From contig NZ_CP055153.1 in the NCBI RefSeq assembly GCF_014075995.1, forward strand, positions 2,852,001-2,916,000: 64,000 bases of DNA, given 5' to 3'. Below are positions 1-9,644 of this stretch, piece by piece. Every line of letters starts with the position of its first letter. Position 1 is the stretch's first letter. Under the pieces are notes generated by a model. It made no database searches. It was not told where the DNA came from and was given only the letters and a program-made list of their open reading frames with translations. A program made the position numbers and the translations under genes. This DNA comes from Adhaeribacter radiodurans. Lineage in GTDB: Bacteria > Bacteroidota > Bacteroidia > Cytophagales > Hymenobacteraceae.

Positions 1-47
1 GGAATAAAAACCATTAGCATTTAGGCATTATTGTCAATTAAAAAATT

Positions 48-892
48 TTAATTCTTAGTAGACCATAGTGTGTACATTTTAAGAAAAGTATACGCTTCCT
101 TTTTAGGAAATAATTGAAAATACATGGGCTTATAGTGTTTAAAATCAACTGAGCTACAAGTGCTGAGTTGCTGATAAATTAATTCAGCTATTCGCTGTTT
201 GGTTTGTCTGCGTATTAAGGCATTTATAGAGTTGAGATAGGATTGGTCTTCTTGAAGTGCCAATCGGGCAATTTTGACGGCACTCAAAAAAAGATTCAAA
301 TGAAAATCCTTCTTAGCCTCCTCTCGTGCTTATCATTGAGACATTCCCGTGAACTGCTTAGCATCGCGAAAAACGAATTCGAGTTGAAAACGCAGTTAAT
401 AGTATTGCACTACTTGTTGTGGCTCTTGATGGAGATAGGTTGAGGATAGTAAGACGTACTTGTTGGTTTTTATATTGCGCACTAAAACCACTAACAGACT
501 GCGATGATACCTTTTAGAATATCGCCATTGTGCGTAGAGTTGCAGGTAAACATAGGTAGTTTCTTCCCCCATTTTTGACCAACTTGCCGAGTCCTCAACG
601 TTGACTTTCCCGGTATATTTACGGCTCGCTCCTTGCTGTTTGGGTTGGCGGCTACCTTGTGTTATAACTAATATAAATCGGGATCTGAGCGAAGTTTGGT
701 GATCAGATGTTTGCCTTGCTGTCGAAGCGTAGAATAGGGTGCTCCCCAAATTCTGGACAGGATTAGGGGAGCACCATAACTGTCCTCATAACATTCCACC
801 AAGTTATTAATATCCTGCCGGAGTTTGGCTACGTAATGCCCCGATTTAGCTAAACCCGGAGTTTGAAGCCTGATTAACTTTGCCAATATCAA
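48..892 (-). pseudogene. Degenerate IS4-family (YREK) transposase, C-terminal part
   Basis: Reading the minus strand gives a broken transposase. The segment from 892 to about 668 carries a DSYGAP stretch resembling the second catalytic Asp region and ends KHLITKLRSDPDLY. The frame then shifts near 665-750 and continues through KYTGKVN and VVQYY. After an in-frame TAA comes LRFQLEFVFRDAKQFTG, which fits Y-x2-R-x3-E-x6-K, the YREK signature of IS4-family DDE transposases. Two more in-frame stops (TGA TAA) follow near 325-332, then the C-terminal tail to position 48. One frameshift and three nonsense codons mean it cannot be functional. The N-terminus is missing. The family call rests on the YREK pattern; the exact IS is unknown. 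Confidence 0.75.
875..882 (+). promoter_or_regulatory. Possible Bacteroidota -7 box (TAACTTTG)
   Basis: TAACTTTG matches the Bacteroidota -7 consensus TAnnTTTG exactly and lies 21 bp upstream of the ATG at 904. No good TTTG -33 box stands at 19-21 bp spacing, so support is partial. It lies inside the transposase remnant. Confidence 0.35.
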
Positions 893-903
893 AATTCAAA
901 AAA

Positions 904-1830
904 ATGAAACAGTCACAAACTCCCATCATCAGCTTTAGTCCAATTGTATTATCTGTTCCCGGCCGTCACGTAGACCTTGAAATGAAAGTTTCTGCTCCTG
1001 CAAGCGGAAACAACCTGCCGGTCATTCTTCTTTCGCATGGACATGGGCCCTCTAACTTTCTCTCTTCATACAAAGGTTATGGGCCGCTTGCTGATTTTTT
1101 TGCGGCAGAAGGATTTGTCGTCATTCAACCTACTCACCAGAACTCCAAAGCACTGGGGCTTTCCTCATCCCTTCCTGAAGCACCCTTGTTTTGGAGTTCA
1201 CGAGCAAACGATATGAAATTTATCCTGGATCATTTAGATGAAATTATTTCAACAGTACCAGGATTGAATGGAAGAGTCGACAAAGCAAAAGTTGCAGCCA
1301 TCGGCCATTCCATGGGCGGCCACACCGTTGCTATGCTGGCTGGCATGGATGTGACGGATCCTGCAACAGGTAAAATAGTAAATTCCATAGAACCACGGAT
1401 AAAAGCCCAGGTACTGATCGGCGTGAGCGGTGGTCCCGAAGGTTTTAATGGAGTCAACAGACAGCATTATCCTGTGTTGGCAGCCGGCAATTTTGGCACC
1501 ATGACTTTGCCTGCGCTTATAGTGAACGGGGACAAGGACGTAAACCTTATGTTCTCTGATGTCGACAATTGGAGAGCCGATGCTTATTATCAAAGTCCCG
1601 GCCCCAAGGATCTGCTTACCGTATTCGGTGCCGAGCACATCTTTGGTGGGATATCAGGTTACGATGCCCGCGAAACCAGTGATGAAAACCCCGAGCGTGT
1701 TGCCTTTGTATGTCAAAGCATTCTTGCGTATATTCGGAGTACATTCAATCCAAACGATTCAAGTTGGGAACAGGCAAAGAAAATGCTTAACGGAGTACAG
1801 GGAGCCTTGGGCAGCATTGAAAGCAAATAA
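904..1830 (+). CDS. Alpha/beta hydrolase, dienelactone-hydrolase/chlorophyllase-like
   Basis: A 308-residue alpha/beta-hydrolase-fold protein. It has the oxyanion-side motif LLSHGHG (about residues 42-48), the nucleophile elbow GHSMGG with Ser126, a candidate acid in NGDKD (Asp200 or Asp202) and His235 in AEHIFGG. No signal peptide is visible, so it is probably cytoplasmic. I chose ATG 904; an upstream in-frame TTG at 880 falls inside the promoter/transposase remnant and adds eight unlikely residues. It ends 12 bp before an AraC regulator on the same strand, so the two are probably co-transcribed. The substrate is unknown; small esters or polyester-like compounds are possible for the family. 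A second esterase next to an AraC relic at 44.5-46.2 kb repeats the arrangement with a different hydrolase family. Confidence 0.85.
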   Translation: MKQSQTPIISFSPIVLSVPGRHVDLEMKVSAPASGNNLPVILLSHGHGPSNFLSSYKGYGPLADFFAAEGFVVIQPTHQNSKALGLSSSLPEAPLFWSSRANDMKFILDHLDEIISTVPGLNGRVDKAKVAAIGHSMGGHTVAMLAGMDVTDPATGKIVNSIEPRIKAQVLIGVSGGPEGFNGVNRQHYPVLAAGNFGTMTLPALIVNGDKDVNLMFSDVDNWRADAYYQSPGPKDLLTVFGAEHIFGGISGYDARETSDENPERVAFVCQSILAYIRSTFNPNDSSWEQAKKMLNGVQGALGSIESK

Positions 1831-1842
1831 TAAACAGATAAT

Positions 1843-2757
1843 ATGAAGGATGAAATCTCTAATCATCGATTCGATTCTTTATCAAGGTTGCATAAAGTGC
1901 TGGACATACCGGCACCTATGCACCCATTGGTAAGTTTGATAAATAATGCCACAGGTAACATTCCCCTAGAAAGGCTTCCCAACCCGCACATTTTAAATTT
2001 TTACAAGATCTCTTATAAGACGAACTTTCAGGGGAAGTTCAAATATGGGCAGCATTACTACGATTTCGACGAAGGGGGAATGTTTTTTGTTTCGCCGAAT
2101 CAAATCACAGGGGGGCATGCCCCACTCAGTGACCAATGTGGTTATACTTTACTTTTCCATCCGGATTTTTTACTTGGTTACGAACTCGCCAGGAAAATTA
2201 AAGTGTTTGGTTTCTTTTCCTATTCTATCCATGAAGCATTGCATCTGTCCGAAAAGGAAAAGACCATTATAATATCTGTTTTTCAAAGTATAGAAGAAGA
2301 ATTAAAAGACAGAATTGATAATTTCAGCCAGGACGTTGTAATCTCCCAGATCGAATTGCTGCTAAATCACTCCAACCGGTTTTACAGCCGGCAATTTATC
2401 ACCCGTAAGGCGGTAAGCAGCGATTTACTTCAAAGAACAGAAGAGATTTTGCAAGCTTACTTCCAGTCACCAGACTCGCCCAAGCAGGGACTTCCGACTG
2501 TCCAGTTTCTTTCTGAGCAATTAAACGTCAGTACCAGTTACTTAAGTGATATGCTGCGATCACTGACTGGGCAAAACGCCCAACAGCACATTCATAACCA
2601 CCTGATTGAAAAAGCAAAGGAGCGGTTATCGACAAGTCAGGCTTCGATAAGTGAGATAGCCTATGAATTAGGATTTGAGCATCCCCAGTCCTTTAGTAAA
2701 CTATTTAAGCTTAAAACCAGTGTGTCGCCCTTGGATTTCAGACGTTCTTTCAATTAA
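1843..2757 (+). CDS. AraC family transcriptional regulator
   Basis: A 304-residue regulator. The C-terminal ~90 residues form a double helix-turn-helix AraC domain: first HTH around LPTVQFLSEQLNVSTSYLSD, second around SISEIAYELGFEHPQSFSK, then the PLDFRRSFN end. The N-terminal ~200 residues resemble a cupin-like effector domain (GGMFFVSPNQITGG). It follows the hydrolase by 12 bp and probably controls it, or genes nearby. A close but broken paralogue lies at 45.68-46.15 kb, colinear over the C-terminal half. The effector is unknown. Confidence 0.9.
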   Translation: MKDEISNHRFDSLSRLHKVLDIPAPMHPLVSLINNATGNIPLERLPNPHILNFYKISYKTNFQGKFKYGQHYYDFDEGGMFFVSPNQITGGHAPLSDQCGYTLLFHPDFLLGYELARKIKVFGFFSYSIHEALHLSEKEKTIIISVFQSIEEELKDRIDNFSQDVVISQIELLLNHSNRFYSRQFITRKAVSSDLLQRTEEILQAYFQSPDSPKQGLPTVQFLSEQLNVSTSYLSDMLRSLTGQNAQQHIHNHLIEKAKERLSTSQASISEIAYELGFEHPQSFSKLFKLKTSVSPLDFRRSFN

Positions 2758-2829
2758 CATTGGTTCGTACAGGTTCAGATTCGATTAAATGGCCTTGTTA
2801 AGCTAATGCTGAAGATTTAAGGTACTGAG

Positions 2830-3222
2830 GTCAAATAGCTCAAGGGAGGGTTGTTGGCTGAGTTGTTCATACGGCCTCTTGTTGTTGATCGATGGAAGTT
2901 ACCAACAAGCGCTTATCGGTTTACCAGCACCACCTGCAGGGTTCGTTTGAAGCGTTTGCAATAAAGCGGCTGCCAATACAAGAGTAGATTGGTAACCACT
3001 TTACTGCAAGCCCAGAATAAAGGCTAGCCAGTCGAAGAATTTGCTGAATCCGCACCGGAGGGTGAGTTCATTGAACTTCGAATACCAGGCCAGATTCTCA
3101 AAGGTGGCTCGCCCCAGCCAGCTGAACTAGGCCTGGAACACTTCTATCAAAAAATTATGTTGCCATTTACTAGAGCCAGAAAGTTTGCCCATTATTATAG
3201 AAAGTATCTCTTGGATGCTCAT
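2830..3222 (-). pseudogene. Decayed transposase N-terminal fragment
   Basis: No intact ORF covers this ~590-bp gap. The minus strand from ATG 3222 reads MSIQEILSIIMGKLSGSSKW, an in-frame stop, then FSWLGRATFENLAWYSKFNE and LRCGFSKFFDWLAF, followed by further stops and apparent frameshifts. The pattern resembles the N-terminal region of Bacteroidota DDE transposases. It lies on the same strand as the transposase C-terminal relic at 48-892 and on the other side of the hydrolase-AraC pair. Assignment is by eye; a protein search would settle it. Confidence 0.45.
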
Positions 3223-3347
3223 CGGGCGTAGGTAAGTTGTGTGTTAAGGCTTCTCTACGACCTTTTCTCTTTTCAATTAATCCCCATTGTCCCTTTGCCT
3301 CTTAAAACCTGTACGGATTATTAAATTGAACAAAGCACCAATTTAAC

Positions 3348-6011
3348 CTACCTTAAAAATCGGTAAGTCCATTTTATTAAAAAGATATTCCGCGATTGTT
3401 CGGCAAAAGCATTTTTCCATAAGCTATTGGCCAAAGGAGTGTTAATATCAGCATTCGCATCGGGGGTATTGCCTTGGGACCAAACTAAATATAACTCAGA
3501 ACCGGCACGGTATTCCCAACGGGCAACCAGGTTAGAGCGGAACTGCACAAAATTAAAATCCGGCTTGGTGAAACTATAATCGGGAGTGCCATCCTGATTT
3601 TCATCTATCTTGTATTCATCATTACTTAAACTCATCTGGCTTCTATCCACTAGTTGAAAACGTTGGTCATATTTGCGGGCTAATGGCTTGGATACATAAG
3701 CAAAGTTGTCGTACACCGGACGCGTAATGTAGGGTTGTCCGTAATATTGCACGGTAAGGTCGGGGGTAATATTATAGCTTATTCTACCGGTAAAGCGTAA
3801 CGTTTTTTGGGCTACCCGCCCCACAATGGTGCGGGTCTGGTTATTAGAAGTTACCTCGCTCACGTATTGGTCTTGTCGACGCCAATTATACGAGTAGCTG
3901 CCGGTTAAACTTATTCGAAGGGCGTTGATTGGTTGGAAGGTTGTTGTTAAATCTATATTGTTTCCTTTTACAGTATTACTAAAACCCCAAAAATTAAATG
4001 TTTCTAGAGTAACATAGAATTTCTTGCGCATGTCGGATATTACGTAGAAGAAATTTCCTAAACCAGGCGGACGACGAATAGACGAAGCTCCCCGGAGAGC
4101 ATTATTTGATATATCGAAAGTGTTCCAGGTTAAACCCATACCAGATTGCCAGTAATTTTTAAAAGTTGCATGCGAATTAAAATTAAAAGCTTGGTACAGA
4201 AACTGACCGCCATAATCCCACCGGGCCCAATGATTATAATTTAAACGGGCATTCCGGAAAATAGAAAAGGGTTTTTGATAATGTAAACCGGCCCAGGTAA
4301 AATGATTAATTTCATTGGCTGTAAGCATAAAACCAAGATCATTTAATTCCAGACCAGGAGAGCGTAAGGTTACGCCTGTTTCAAATCTAAAAACCTGTCC
4401 CAACTTACCTGTTTTCCCGCCAATTTTACCAAACCTAAAAGTCCCTCCCATCCCGGCCAGAGAAGTGCGGTTACTATCTACGGCTACTTCGCGGGCATCT
4501 GGGCGTTGAAATACATGCTCGAAGCTAGTTTGAGTATTTAAAATGGCCTCTTTAGTGCCTTGTACCTGGCTAAAAACTACGTTTCCGCGAATGTACCAGG
4601 TTCGTTCTTTCCAATATTGCACAAAGTCTAACCCACCGGAATAAGCATTCCGGTGGAGTTGGTCACTTAAACCTTTCTCGCGGTTTACGCCAGTTATTAT
4701 TCCGCCTAAAATGGTATTACCCGCTTTAATGTCTTTCTGCAAACGTCCAACAAAGTAATGGGTAAGCGGTTCTATCAGTTCTTCTCTTCGTTGTCCGTCA
4801 TGATCGATAGTAGCTATTTCTCGTTGCGTAATGCTTTCCAGAACGCCAATGCTCCAACCTTTTTTGGTTTTACCACTAAACTTAAGTGCTCCCAGAATTG
4901 AAGTATTTTGGGGTGATTTCAGGTATTCGTCGTCGTTAATTTCCGGATTGCCGTGCGGAGAACTACCAATCCGACGGGAATAAAACAATAAATCGCTGTC
5001 GTAATCGCCCCCGGCTTCGGAACCGGTTAATCGGTAATCAAAAATATTGCGGCTTTCAATGAAAAAAGGCCGTCGCTCTTCAAAAAAATTCTGAAAACCA
5101 TCAATCCGTACTTGAGAAGGATCTGCTTCTACCTGGCCAAAATCGGGATTTATAGTAAAATCTAAAATTAAATCGTTAGTAATAGCAAATTTACCGTCTA
5201 CGCCGGCGTTCATTTTAGAATCAGAACCTTTGGCAAACGGATTTCCTTCTTCTTTCTTATAACGGTCGGTTTGGGCAGTTACGTAAGGGGCAATTTCTAC
5301 TTGGCGGTGCATGGGAATGCCATGTAACCCGTGCAGTTCCCCAAAGGCGCTCACCCACACTCCGGCATTTTGCGGGATATTTTGCCACGTAGAACGCTCT
5401 TCTTTCCGAAACAATCGCCGGATAATCTGGAGACCCCATACTTTTTCGGGTTCGTTGCCGTACCGTAACTGGCTAAACGGAATTTTCACTTCACCGGACC
5501 AGCCCTCGGAATTTACATGCGTTTTGGCAAACCAGATGGGGTTCCAGCTCGCATCCCAGTTATTGCCGTTGTTCGACACAAATTCATCGCTGCGCACCCC
5601 CGAGACGGACAAATTAAAGGAAAAGGCCGTCCGCTGATCGTGGTAACTATCAATGTTTATTTCTATCCAATCACCCGGAAATTCGTCTCTTCGTCCCATG
5701 CGTTTAATAATGGAATCCGGTGCTGCATCGAGGCAACGGTAAGCGATGTACAGGAATTTGGTATCGTATAAAACTTTGAAATTTGTTTTTTGGGAAGGAG
5801 GTTTGCCCCCGTTGGGTTGGTATTGCGTAAAATCACCACCCCACTCTACCGCCTTCCAGGCTTCTTCATCGGGCACGCCGTCTAAGTTAATAAGGCTGCC
5901 TGAAAGCTGTTTTGTAACATATTTCTTCTTTACCTGAACAGAATCGGCAGGAGCACTTTGAGCAGCTCGAATAAAAAAAAGTAAGAGTAAAAGCAACCAA
6001 GCTTTTTTCAT
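3348..6011 (-). CDS. DUF5916 / CBM9-like outer-membrane protein
   Basis: An 887-residue exported protein. The start is ATG 6011, which puts a typical signal peptide (MKKAWLLLLLLFFIRAAQSA) at the N-terminus; the longer upstream reading adds 11 residues with no support. Residues ~35-230 resemble a family-9 carbohydrate-binding-like beta-sandwich (LDGVPDEEAWKAVEW; DEFPGDWIEINIDSYHDQRT). The rest matches the DUF5916 type, rich in aromatic alternating strands and ending in WTYRFLR, as expected of an outer-membrane beta-barrel (FFEERRPFFIESRNIFDYRL is a typical element). The role is unresolved in the family; surface carbohydrate binding or handling is an inference. It is monocistronic, with a large upstream gap. 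Confidence 0.85.
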   Translation of the reverse strand: MKKAWLLLLLLFFIRAAQSAPADSVQVKKKYVTKQLSGSLINLDGVPDEEAWKAVEWGGDFTQYQPNGGKPPSQKTNFKVLYDTKFLYIAYRCLDAAPDSIIKRMGRRDEFPGDWIEINIDSYHDQRTAFSFNLSVSGVRSDEFVSNNGNNWDASWNPIWFAKTHVNSEGWSGEVKIPFSQLRYGNEPEKVWGLQIIRRLFRKEERSTWQNIPQNAGVWVSAFGELHGLHGIPMHRQVEIAPYVTAQTDRYKKEEGNPFAKGSDSKMNAGVDGKFAITNDLILDFTINPDFGQVEADPSQVRIDGFQNFFEERRPFFIESRNIFDYRLTGSEAGGDYDSDLLFYSRRIGSSPHGNPEINDDEYLKSPQNTSILGALKFSGKTKKGWSIGVLESITQREIATIDHDGQRREELIEPLTHYFVGRLQKDIKAGNTILGGIITGVNREKGLSDQLHRNAYSGGLDFVQYWKERTWYIRGNVVFSQVQGTKEAILNTQTSFEHVFQRPDAREVAVDSNRTSLAGMGGTFRFGKIGGKTGKLGQVFRFETGVTLRSPGLELNDLGFMLTANEINHFTWAGLHYQKPFSIFRNARLNYNHWARWDYGGQFLYQAFNFNSHATFKNYWQSGMGLTWNTFDISNNALRGASSIRRPPGLGNFFYVISDMRKKFYVTLETFNFWGFSNTVKGNNIDLTTTFQPINALRISLTGSYSYNWRRQDQYVSEVTSNNQTRTIVGRVAQKTLRFTGRISYNITPDLTVQYYGQPYITRPVYDNFAYVSKPLARKYDQRFQLVDRSQMSLSNDEYKIDENQDGTPDYSFTKPDFNFVQFRSNLVARWEYRAGSELYLVWSQGNTPDANADINTPLANSLWKNAFAEQSRNIFLIKWTYRFLR

Positions 6012-6227
6012 ACAATTAAGGATAGAAATTGAATATGCTTGCAAGTAGTGAAAAAGGAAAATTTATTAATCAGGTAAACGAACCTGCACCAACCACCTAA
6101 GTTTAGAGATAATGCTTGAAAACGATAGTGGAAAAAGTCCGAAACTTAAAAGCTAATCAGGTCACCACTATTACTTATTTTTAGATAACTTCCCTTTATC
6201 CGGAAAGTAACAGCATCAACAGAAAAT

Positions 6228-6270
6228 TTAATTTCTTCGCTCTTAAGCAACTTAAGAGCGAAGAAATTAA
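6228..6270. repeat. Perfect palindrome, 20-bp arms, 3-nt loop
   Basis: The left arm at 6228-6247 is exactly complementary to the right arm at 6251-6270 around a CAA loop; the core reads CTTCGCTCTTAAG. No T-run follows on the plus strand, and it lies upstream of both flanking genes rather than downstream, so a simple terminator is not the obvious reading. A dimeric operator, cruciform or element footprint are alternatives. Confidence 0.7.
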
Positions 6271-6575
6271 CCTGTACTCCTTATTTGGAAGGAGCTGTAA
6301 TAAAAACTTAGTGAATCCCGAAAAACTTTCATCCTTCTACCGTTGTCTTCTTTTAAACAAAGACGACCAAAGCAAGAAAACCTTACATGAAAAGGAATAT
6401 TTATTAAAACTATCTTAATATCAGGTAGTAATTAGAAAGCTTAATAGTTTTGGATGAGGAAGAAGGATATAGAAAGCGGTTTGCCTTTTATATGGTAATT
6501 TCTTTAGCCTTCTTTCATTTATGGTTAAAGAGTACCTTCCCCTTTTATAAACCCTATTTTTCTCTTTTCGTTACC

Positions 6576-6583
6576 TAAGTTTG
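6576..6583 (+). promoter_or_regulatory. Bacteroidota -7 box (TAAGTTTG)
   Basis: An exact TAnnTTTG match 15 bp upstream of the GTG start at 6599. No clear TTTG lies at the -33 position, so only half of the promoter is supported. Confidence 0.4.
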
Positions 6584-6598
6584 AGTATATAAATTAAG

Positions 6599-7258
6599 GT
6601 GAGAATCAGAAAAGTTTACCGGTTAATCTTACTTCTTTTGGTAATAGCAAGTAATAACTTTACGGTTGTCGGTCAGGGCTTAACAGCAGAAGTATTTGCC
6701 GGAACATCGTGGAGTTTGCCTACTACTTTGCGGATAAATCAGCGCGGTGAGGAGATAATTAAATTTGAAGCGCGCTACCATACCTTACCTTGGCACGGTT
6801 CCCCGTATTATGCTTACCGGTTAGGCTACCAAAAATGGAGTGCCGAGTTAGTGCACCATAAATTATATTTGCAAAATCCTACTTCAGAAATAGAGCATTT
6901 TGATGTATCGCATGGCTATAATCTGGCTATGCTTAGCCATATTGTGCCTTACAGAAACTCTCCGAGTATTATCCGGATTGGTCTGGGAATGGTAATTGGT
7001 CATCCGGAAGGACGTATCCGAGGCAAAGCGATTAATCCCGTGAAAAGCTTTACAGGCGGAGGGTATCATGTTTCCGGAATTTGTGTACAAGCCGCAGTTG
7101 GTCCACCTATAAGCGTAGCAGAGCATTGGTTTTTCCGGCCGGAAGTAAAGCTTACAGCTGCCTGGACCCGTATGCCCTTGCTCGGTGGTGGCACCGCCAC
7201 TGTACCCAATATTGCCCTGCACACCTTGTTTGGTTTTGGCTACCGAAGCGCACATTAA
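6599..7258 (+). CDS. Exported protein, possible small outer-membrane barrel
   Basis: 219 residues starting at GTG 6599. Residues 1-26 form a signal peptide (LILLLLVIASNNFTVVGQ). The mature part is rich in alternating hydrophobic and aromatic strands with glycine turns (YYAYRLGYQKWSAELVHHKL; RIGLGMVIGHPEGRIRG) and ends HTLFGFGYRSAH, which is the look of an 8-strand outer-membrane beta-barrel. No specific family was recognised. A -7 promoter box precedes it. The following DPP4 gene begins 157 bp downstream on the same strand, so co-transcription is possible but not shown. Confidence 0.7.
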   Translation: MRIRKVYRLILLLLVIASNNFTVVGQGLTAEVFAGTSWSLPTTLRINQRGEEIIKFEARYHTLPWHGSPYYAYRLGYQKWSAELVHHKLYLQNPTSEIEHFDVSHGYNLAMLSHIVPYRNSPSIIRIGLGMVIGHPEGRIRGKAINPVKSFTGGGYHVSGICVQAAVGPPISVAEHWFFRPEVKLTAAWTRMPLLGGGTATVPNIALHTLFGFGYRSAH

Positions 7259-7414
7259 GTTAGTGGTAAGTTGTTAAGCACTAATTAGCGCTTTTTGTAA
7301 AATTTTTAAGCTTCTCATCCTTTTCACACGGAAGAACCGCCAATAGGAATATAAAACTATTGCTAAAAACCCTAACTTTCTCCCAAACAGACTTAGCATT
7401 CATAATCTTACTGC

Positions 7415-9616
7415 ATGAAATCTAATATTTTAAAATTTTGGCTATTACTCTTTGCTATAGCTTGTCAGATTTATCCGGTTGTGGCTCAAAACAGCGGCGC
7501 TATAACCTGGTTAAAATCCGGTAAGGCTTTTGTACAGCAGGAAGAAGGGAATATAGTAAAATTCACTTTGCCCGGGCGTGAAAAGCAGGTTGTTCTGGCG
7601 AAAGAAAAACTAATTCCGAATGGTCAAGCTACTCCCCTGGCTTTCCGCAGCTTTACTTTTTCTGCGGACGAACAAAAAATTTTACTTTTTACCAATACCC
7701 GCAAAGTCTGGCGAGAGCATACGCGCGGCGATTATTGGGTCTACGATTTAAAAAAGCAAACCTTTACGCAAATTGGTAAGAACCAACCCGCTGCAAGTTT
7801 AATGTTTGCGCAATTCTCGCCGGATGGCAATCAGGTAGCCTATGTGAGCCTGCATAATATGTACGTAGAAGATTTAAGCGCTAAAACTACTAAGCCCCTC
7901 ACTTCCGACGGCACACGGAAGATTATTAATGGCACCTTTGACTGGGCTTACGAAGAAGAATTTTTCTGTCGTAATGGCTTCCGGTGGAGCCCTGATAGTA
8001 AGAGAATCGCTTATTGGCAGATGGATGCTAACCAGGTAAAAGATTACTTAATGGTAAACCTAATAGATTCAGTTTACTCGCAGGTAACACCTGTAGAATA
8101 CCCCGTAGCTGGTGAAGCACCTTCTCCGTATAAAATTGGCGTAGTAGAAGTAACTAATGCTAAAACTACCTGGCTGCAATTACCTGGCGACCCGCGCCAG
8201 CATTACGTTCCTCGCCTGGAATGGACCGCAAACCCGAACGAGATTATTTTGCAGCAGCTAAACCGCAAACAAAACGAGAGTCGTTTATTTATTGGGCAGG
8301 CAACTACCGGAAAAGTAAACCTAATTTACCAGGAAAAAGAGGATGCCTGGATTGATGTGCTGGCCTTGTGGGACCCCAAATATGCGAACGGCGGCTGGGA
8401 TTGGTTAAATAAGGGACGCGAGTTTTTGTGGGCCAGCGAAAAAGACGGCTGGCGCCACTTGTACCGGATTAGCCACGATGGTAAAAAAGAAACTTTAATT
8501 ACCCGCGGCAATTACGATGTAATGGAAATTATAAAAGTAGTAGAGCCCGAAGGTATGGTTTACTTTACGGCTTCACCCGAAAATGCAACACAAACGTATT
8601 TGTACCGCACTCGATTGGATGGTAAAGGTAAATTAGAACGTTTATCGCCGACTATCCAAGCCGGCACGCACCGATACGTTTTATCGCCCAACGGCAAATT
8701 TGCCCGCCACTTGTTTTCGAACTACTACACGCCTCAGACTTCCGAATGGCTAAGTTTGCCTGATCATAAATCTTTAGATAAAACCAGCGCCGTAACAGAT
8801 GCGGTGGCAAAAGCCGATAAAGCAAAAAGCAACCTGGAATTTTTAAAAATTAAAACCAGCGAAGGGGTAGAAATGGATGCCTGGATGTTAAAACCTGCTA
8901 ACCTGGATAAAACCAAAAAGTACCCGGTGGTATTTAACGTTTATACTGAGCCTTGGGGACAGATTGTGAAAGATGTGTACGGCATTAGTAATAATCGCTT
9001 ATACAAAGGTAATATGGCCGATGATGGTTACGTGTACGTGGGAATAGATAATCGGGGTACGCCTGTACCTAAAGGGCGGGAATGGCGCAAAAGTGTTTAC
9101 CGCAAAATCGGCTTAGTCAACATCAATGATCAGGCCTTAGCGGCTAAAGAAATTTTAAAAATGCCCTTTATAGATACCGCGCGCGTAGCGGTTTGGGGCT
9201 GGAGCGGAGGCGGTTCAGCTACGTTAAATTTACTATTTCAGCACCCAAAAATTTATAAAACAGGGATAGCGGTAGCAGCGGTAGGCAACCAACTAACTTA
9301 CGATAATATTTACCAGGAACGCTACATGGGCTTGCCCCAGGAAAATAAAGAAGATTTTGTAAAAGGCTCCCCGATTACCTACGCTAAAAACTTACGCGGC
9401 AATTTACTTTACATCCACGGTACCGGCGACGACAACGTGCACTACAACAATGCCGAACAACTCATTAACGAACTCATAAAATACAATAAGCAGTTTCAAG
9501 TAATGCCTTATCCAAACCGCACGCACAGCATTTCAGAAGGAGAAGGTACTCAAGAGCATTTATCTACTTTATATACTAATTATTTGAAACAGCATTGTCC
9601 GCCAGGTGGCAGGTAG
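7415..9616 (+). CDS. Dipeptidyl peptidase IV, family S9
   Basis: 733 residues with a signal peptide (residues 1-25, ending PVVAQ). An N-terminal eight-bladed propeller (PF00930 type, about 30-480) carries the DWAYEEEFF motif with the glutamates (180-182) that hold the substrate N-terminus in DPP4. The C-terminal alpha/beta-hydrolase domain has GWSGGG with Ser597, HGTGDDNVH with Asp672 and NRTH with His704. The length is normal for the family. It is expected in the periplasm or cell envelope, removing X-Pro or X-Ala dipeptides from peptides. It is followed by a strong hairpin terminator at 9651, so the transcript ends there. Confidence 0.93.
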   Translation: MKSNILKFWLLLFAIACQIYPVVAQNSGAITWLKSGKAFVQQEEGNIVKFTLPGREKQVVLAKEKLIPNGQATPLAFRSFTFSADEQKILLFTNTRKVWREHTRGDYWVYDLKKQTFTQIGKNQPAASLMFAQFSPDGNQVAYVSLHNMYVEDLSAKTTKPLTSDGTRKIINGTFDWAYEEEFFCRNGFRWSPDSKRIAYWQMDANQVKDYLMVNLIDSVYSQVTPVEYPVAGEAPSPYKIGVVEVTNAKTTWLQLPGDPRQHYVPRLEWTANPNEIILQQLNRKQNESRLFIGQATTGKVNLIYQEKEDAWIDVLALWDPKYANGGWDWLNKGREFLWASEKDGWRHLYRISHDGKKETLITRGNYDVMEIIKVVEPEGMVYFTASPENATQTYLYRTRLDGKGKLERLSPTIQAGTHRYVLSPNGKFARHLFSNYYTPQTSEWLSLPDHKSLDKTSAVTDAVAKADKAKSNLEFLKIKTSEGVEMDAWMLKPANLDKTKKYPVVFNVYTEPWGQIVKDVYGISNNRLYKGNMADDGYVYVGIDNRGTPVPKGREWRKSVYRKIGLVNINDQALAAKEILKMPFIDTARVAVWGWSGGGSATLNLLFQHPKIYKTGIAVAAVGNQLTYDNIYQERYMGLPQENKEDFVKGSPITYAKNLRGNLLYIHGTGDDNVHYNNAEQLINELIKYNKQFQVMPYPNRTHSISEGEGTQEHLSTLYTNYLKQHCPPGGR

Positions 9617-9644
9617 AATGAAGAGGTCAGTTGGAAAAGGATAT

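Larger units (their letters stand above)
6012..6598. other. Divergent intergenic region
   Basis: About 590 bp between two divergent exported-protein genes. It contains no convincing ORF. It holds a perfect 20-bp-arm palindrome (6228-6270) and a -7 box for the downstream gene. The rest is AT-rich without recognisable features. Confidence 0.6.

Noticed and set aside
880..903. Longer hydrolase start at TTG 880
   Set aside because: It overlaps the predicted -7 box and adds eight residues not expected in the family; ATG 904 is better placed.
1249..1638. 129-codon minus-strand ORF inside the hydrolase gene
   Set aside because: Shadow of a clear hydrolase reading frame; its translation has no recognisable pattern.
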